Shown here in pieces: positions 34,735-37,346 of a stretch of 37,346 nt of DNA; positions within the stretch are counted from its first letter, which is position 1; each line of letters begins with the position of its first letter. The stretch lies in NCBI GenBank assembly GCA_005884665.1, contig VBAT01000061.1:1-37346 (forward strand). The letters are read 5' to 3'. A program made the translations under genes and the position numbers. The notes beneath the pieces are model-generated. The model saw only the letters and a list, made by a program, of their open reading frames with translations. It did no database searches and had not been told where the DNA came from. This stretch comes from Bacteroidota bacterium (lineage in GTDB: Bacteria > Bacteroidota > Bacteroidia > Chitinophagales > Chitinophagaceae).

Positions 34735-36837
34735 ATGCGACTTTACCCGGAATCAGCTTATCTACAACTTGAATTTGACAAGATAAAAAATCTGCTGGCA
34801 TCGCACTGCGGGAACGAGTATGCCCGCGACAAAGCCAGGCAGCTAAGGATCCATACGCAAAAGGAGTTTATTGAAACCGAATTAAAGCAAAGCCACGAAT
34901 ACAGCCAGTTGGTTCGAAATGGTATTTATTTTCCCAACGATTATATCCTGAATCTTTCCAACGAACTTAAGCTGTTATCCATACAGGGCGCGGTATTGTC
35001 GGGCGAACAGTTGATGCAGGTAAGAAAGCTGGCGGAAAGCATTGAAAGGATCTTCCGCTGGTTTGATAATGAAAGACGCATCGCATATGAAGCTCTGGCA
35101 AGGGTTGTTAGCGGCACCCATTATGAAAAGGCAATCATGGCAATGATTGATCACGTACTGGACAATGATGGACAGGTAAAGGACAGCGCTTCGCCCGAAC
35201 TGAAAAGTATCCGGATGAATTTGTATCGCAAACGGATCGAATTGCGCAGGGTATTTGAAAAAATTGTTGCGAGACTGAATAAGCAAGGATATCTCGCCGA
35301 AATAGAAGAGAGCTTTATGAGTGGCAGGAGAGTCCTTGCTGTGTTTGCCGAGCAAAAGCGAACGGTGAAAGGAATACTGCATGGCGAAAGCGACAGCCGG
35401 AAAACGGCATTTGTAGAACCCGAAGAGACCATTGAATTAAATAATGAAGTGTACGAGTTGGAAAACGACGAAAGAAAAGAAGTTTATCGCATTTTGCGTG
35501 AACTGACTGCCAGGCTTTCCGTGCATGCTTCATTGCTGACAACCTATCACACTATTGTAGGTGAATATGATTTCATAAGGGCTAAGGCAAAACTGGCCGG
35601 TGATATAAAGGGGGAATATCCTTCGGTTACTGATAAAGCCCATGTTCACCTGGTCCAGGCATTTCATCCCCTACTGCTATTATATAATCAAAAAGCAAAT
35701 AAACCCACTATCCCTGTTTCTATAACGCTGGACGATACCAGGAGAATCCTGGTGATCAGCGGACCTAATGCAGGCGGTAAAACGGTTACGCTGAAAACTG
35801 TGGGATTGTTGCAGATGATGGTGCAAAGTGGTTTATTGGTCCCCGTTCATGCTTCTTCGCAGTTCGGCATTTTCAAGCAACTGATGATCCATATCGGCGA
35901 CACACAAAGCATAGAGTTCGAATTGAGCACGTACAGCAGCCATCTTATTCACATGAAATATTTCATGGAGACCGCAAATGGAAGAACACTTTTCTTTATC
36001 GATGAGTTGGGAAGCGGTAGCGATCCCAACCTCGGAGGAGCATTCGCAGAAGTAATACTACAGGAACTGGCAAAGAAACACGCTTTCGGGATTGTAACAA
36101 CGCATTACCTGAACCTGAAAATAATGGCCGGCAAAACCCCGGGTATCATCAATGGGGCAATGGCATTTGATGAAAAAAACCTGCAACCCCAATATAAATT
36201 GCTGATCGGTAAACCCGGGAGCTCCTATACGTTTTCAATTGCTGAAAGGATCGGTCTTAACAAAGACCTGATCAACCAGGCCAGGAACCTGGTAGCGGAA
36301 GACCAGTATCGCCTGGATAAACTGCTGAACCGAACGGAACAGGATCTTCGTGACCTTGAAAAAAAAGAAAGGGCATTGCATGTCGCCATAAAAGAAACCG
36401 AACGGCTAAAGAAAGAAATGGAGCAGGTGCTGAACAGGGAACGGCACCAACAGCAGCTACAGTTACTCAAGGAACAAAACCGTATTTCAGAAGAGAGGAT
36501 CGCTTACCTGAAGGATATGGAACGGAAGCTCAAACAACTCCTGATCGAATGGCGGAAGGAGGAAGATAAAAGCAAAGTAATCAAACAGATGAATGCCCTG
36601 CTGTTTAAAAAGAATGAGCAGAAAGCAGTCAATAAAATGCAGAAGAAAATAGATTCCAGGTTTGCAGAAATAGGCGGAGAAATAAAAACCGGTGATAAAG
36701 TAAAGTTGAAATTGAATCATCAGGTGGGAGAGGTGCTGGAGTTACGTGGTAAAAGGGCTGTTGTAAAAGTCGGCCTGCTGCCTATGCAGGTTGATCTGAA
36801 AGATCTTGTCGTGGTGAAGGAAAAATTGAACGAGTAG
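34735..36837 (+). CDS. MutS2-like DNA-binding ATPase without Smr domain
   Basis: This 700-residue protein lacks the mismatch-recognition domains of MutS and matches the MutS2 layout: core/lever helices (about 1-290), then an ATPase with Walker A GPNAGGKT and FFIDELGSGSDP (Walker B and signature region), then STYSSHL and TTHYLNLK. A coiled-coil stretch (about 520-640, KERALHVAIKETERLKKEMEQ-like) follows, and the protein ends in a small KOW/SH3-like domain (GDKVKLKLNHQVGEVLELRG). Classical MutS2 carries a C-terminal Smr nuclease domain of about 80 residues; here the stop comes directly after the SH3-like part and no Smr motif is seen. It probably binds branched or stalled-ribosome/recombination structures by family analogy. 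ATG 34735, ending TAG. Confidence 0.88.
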   Translation: MRLYPESAYLQLEFDKIKNLLASHCGNEYARDKARQLRIHTQKEFIETELKQSHEYSQLVRNGIYFPNDYILNLSNELKLLSIQGAVLSGEQLMQVRKLAESIERIFRWFDNERRIAYEALARVVSGTHYEKAIMAMIDHVLDNDGQVKDSASPELKSIRMNLYRKRIELRRVFEKIVARLNKQGYLAEIEESFMSGRRVLAVFAEQKRTVKGILHGESDSRKTAFVEPEETIELNNEVYELENDERKEVYRILRELTARLSVHASLLTTYHTIVGEYDFIRAKAKLAGDIKGEYPSVTDKAHVHLVQAFHPLLLLYNQKANKPTIPVSITLDDTRRILVISGPNAGGKTVTLKTVGLLQMMVQSGLLVPVHASSQFGIFKQLMIHIGDTQSIEFELSTYSSHLIHMKYFMETANGRTLFFIDELGSGSDPNLGGAFAEVILQELAKKHAFGIVTTHYLNLKIMAGKTPGIINGAMAFDEKNLQPQYKLLIGKPGSSYTFSIAERIGLNKDLINQARNLVAEDQYRLDKLLNRTEQDLRDLEKKERALHVAIKETERLKKEMEQVLNRERHQQQLQLLKEQNRISEERIAYLKDMERKLKQLLIEWRKEEDKSKVIKQMNALLFKKNEQKAVNKMQKKIDSRFAEIGGEIKTGDKVKLKLNHQVGEVLELRGKRAVVKVGLLPMQVDLKDLVVVKEKLNE

Positions 36838-36876
36838 TGATCTTTACTCAATAGGCCTGGTAGTCGGTAATTTTTT

Positions 36877-37272
36877 TCAATTGTGTTGAATCGATGACCC
36901 AGTTGGTGCTTTTTTCCTCCTGATAAAATTCACGTAAACAGCCGCTACTACTGCAAATACCAGGCAGCCCAGGGTTATGTTGTCAACCAGCGAGGGATCG
37001 AGGTTTTTACCGATTAACTTATCGCCAAGATATTTAATGAACGAAGCAGGAAGATTTTTCTCGCCCAGCTTTTCTTTTACCTCCCAGTGCCAGTCTGTTA
37101 AGACGCAATATCCCCATCCATACCAGATGCCGAGTACCAGCCAACTCATCAATGTAAGGGAAAGGACCATCAAATGAACCTTTCGTGTACGTCTCCAAAT
37201 CCAACCCGTGAGATTGAACAGGGTCACCACTATATGTGCAACTGTTAAGAAAATGTCGAGAAAAATGTACAC
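36877..37272 (-). CDS. DUF2784-like small membrane protein
   Basis: This 131-residue protein has about three membrane helices: FLDIFLTVAHIVVTLFNLTG, LMVLSLTLMSWLVLGIWYGW and LGCLVFAVVAAVYVNFI. The stretch GYCVLTDWHWEVKEKLG after helix 2 resembles the conserved core of the DUF2784 family. No function is known for that family. It ends with a basic tail (RRKKAPTG). It is convergent with the MutS2-like gene (39 bp gap). The 74 bp upstream to the window end show no clear promoter. Confidence 0.72.
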   Translation of the reverse strand: MYIFLDIFLTVAHIVVTLFNLTGWIWRRTRKVHLMVLSLTLMSWLVLGIWYGWGYCVLTDWHWEVKEKLGEKNLPASFIKYLGDKLIGKNLDPSLVDNITLGCLVFAVVAAVYVNFIRRKKAPTGSSIQHN

Positions 37273-37346
37273 CGTTATAATTAATAAATTGAAAAAGCTG
37301 ACGAATCCCGGGAACGGTAAATATCCTGAATAATTCCGTAGTATTT

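Overview
The window reads as a chromosomal segment of a Bacteroidota bacterium, most likely Chitinophagaceae or a close relative. This rests on four things: a secreted protease with a type IX secretion C-terminal domain, an HU-CCDC81-like plus SPOR-like protein, the futalosine menaquinone enzyme MqnE, and many promoters of the TAnnTTTG type with weak Shine-Dalgarno signals. Several genes start with GTG or TTG. I see no rRNA, tRNA, CRISPR array, transposase or integrase.

Region 1 (1-9894) is a signalling island. Two single-domain response regulators on the minus strand (one cut by the window edge, one decayed) lie left of a plus-strand row: a five-PAS histidine kinase that lacks its phosphoacceptor histidine, a CheB methylesterase whose zinc-ribbon tail is in the -1 frame behind an A9 run, a giant CheB-CheR-PAS-PAS-histidine kinase, and a response regulator. 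A third paralogous single-domain regulator on the minus strand closes the island. Two of these minus-strand regulators have an almost identical upstream promoter block. No chemoreceptor, CheA or CheW is present, so this is a chemotaxis-like methylation/phosphorelay module with no receptor in view.

Region 2 (9895-14954) holds housekeeping genes: an HU/SPOR membrane protein divergent from a small membrane protein, an FKBP prolyl isomerase lipoprotein followed by a strong terminator, iron-sulfur L-serine dehydratase, and convergent mqnE.

Region 3 (14955-19027) is one very large secreted M43-type metalloprotease gene with three tandem adhesion-like modules and a T9SS sorting domain, broken by a frameshift near 16460. 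A perfect 40-bp palindrome terminates it.

Region 4 (19028-27093) has a nucleoside permease, thioredoxin with the best promoter in the window, DNA polymerase III alpha (dnaE), a beta-propeller protein and an NlpC/P60 lipoprotein. Region 5 (27094-37346) has a polysaccharide flippase, an M1 aminopeptidase, a solitary peptide-type binding lipoprotein, a signal-peptide-only mini-ORF, an outer-membrane barrel with msrA, a small membrane protein, a MutS2-like ATPase without an Smr domain, and a DUF2784-like protein.

The gaps between genes carry short 7-nt and 9-nt tandem repeats of differing sequence. The signalling island is the most unusual part. Three broken reading frames in 37 kb mean that sequence errors should be excluded before biology is inferred from them.
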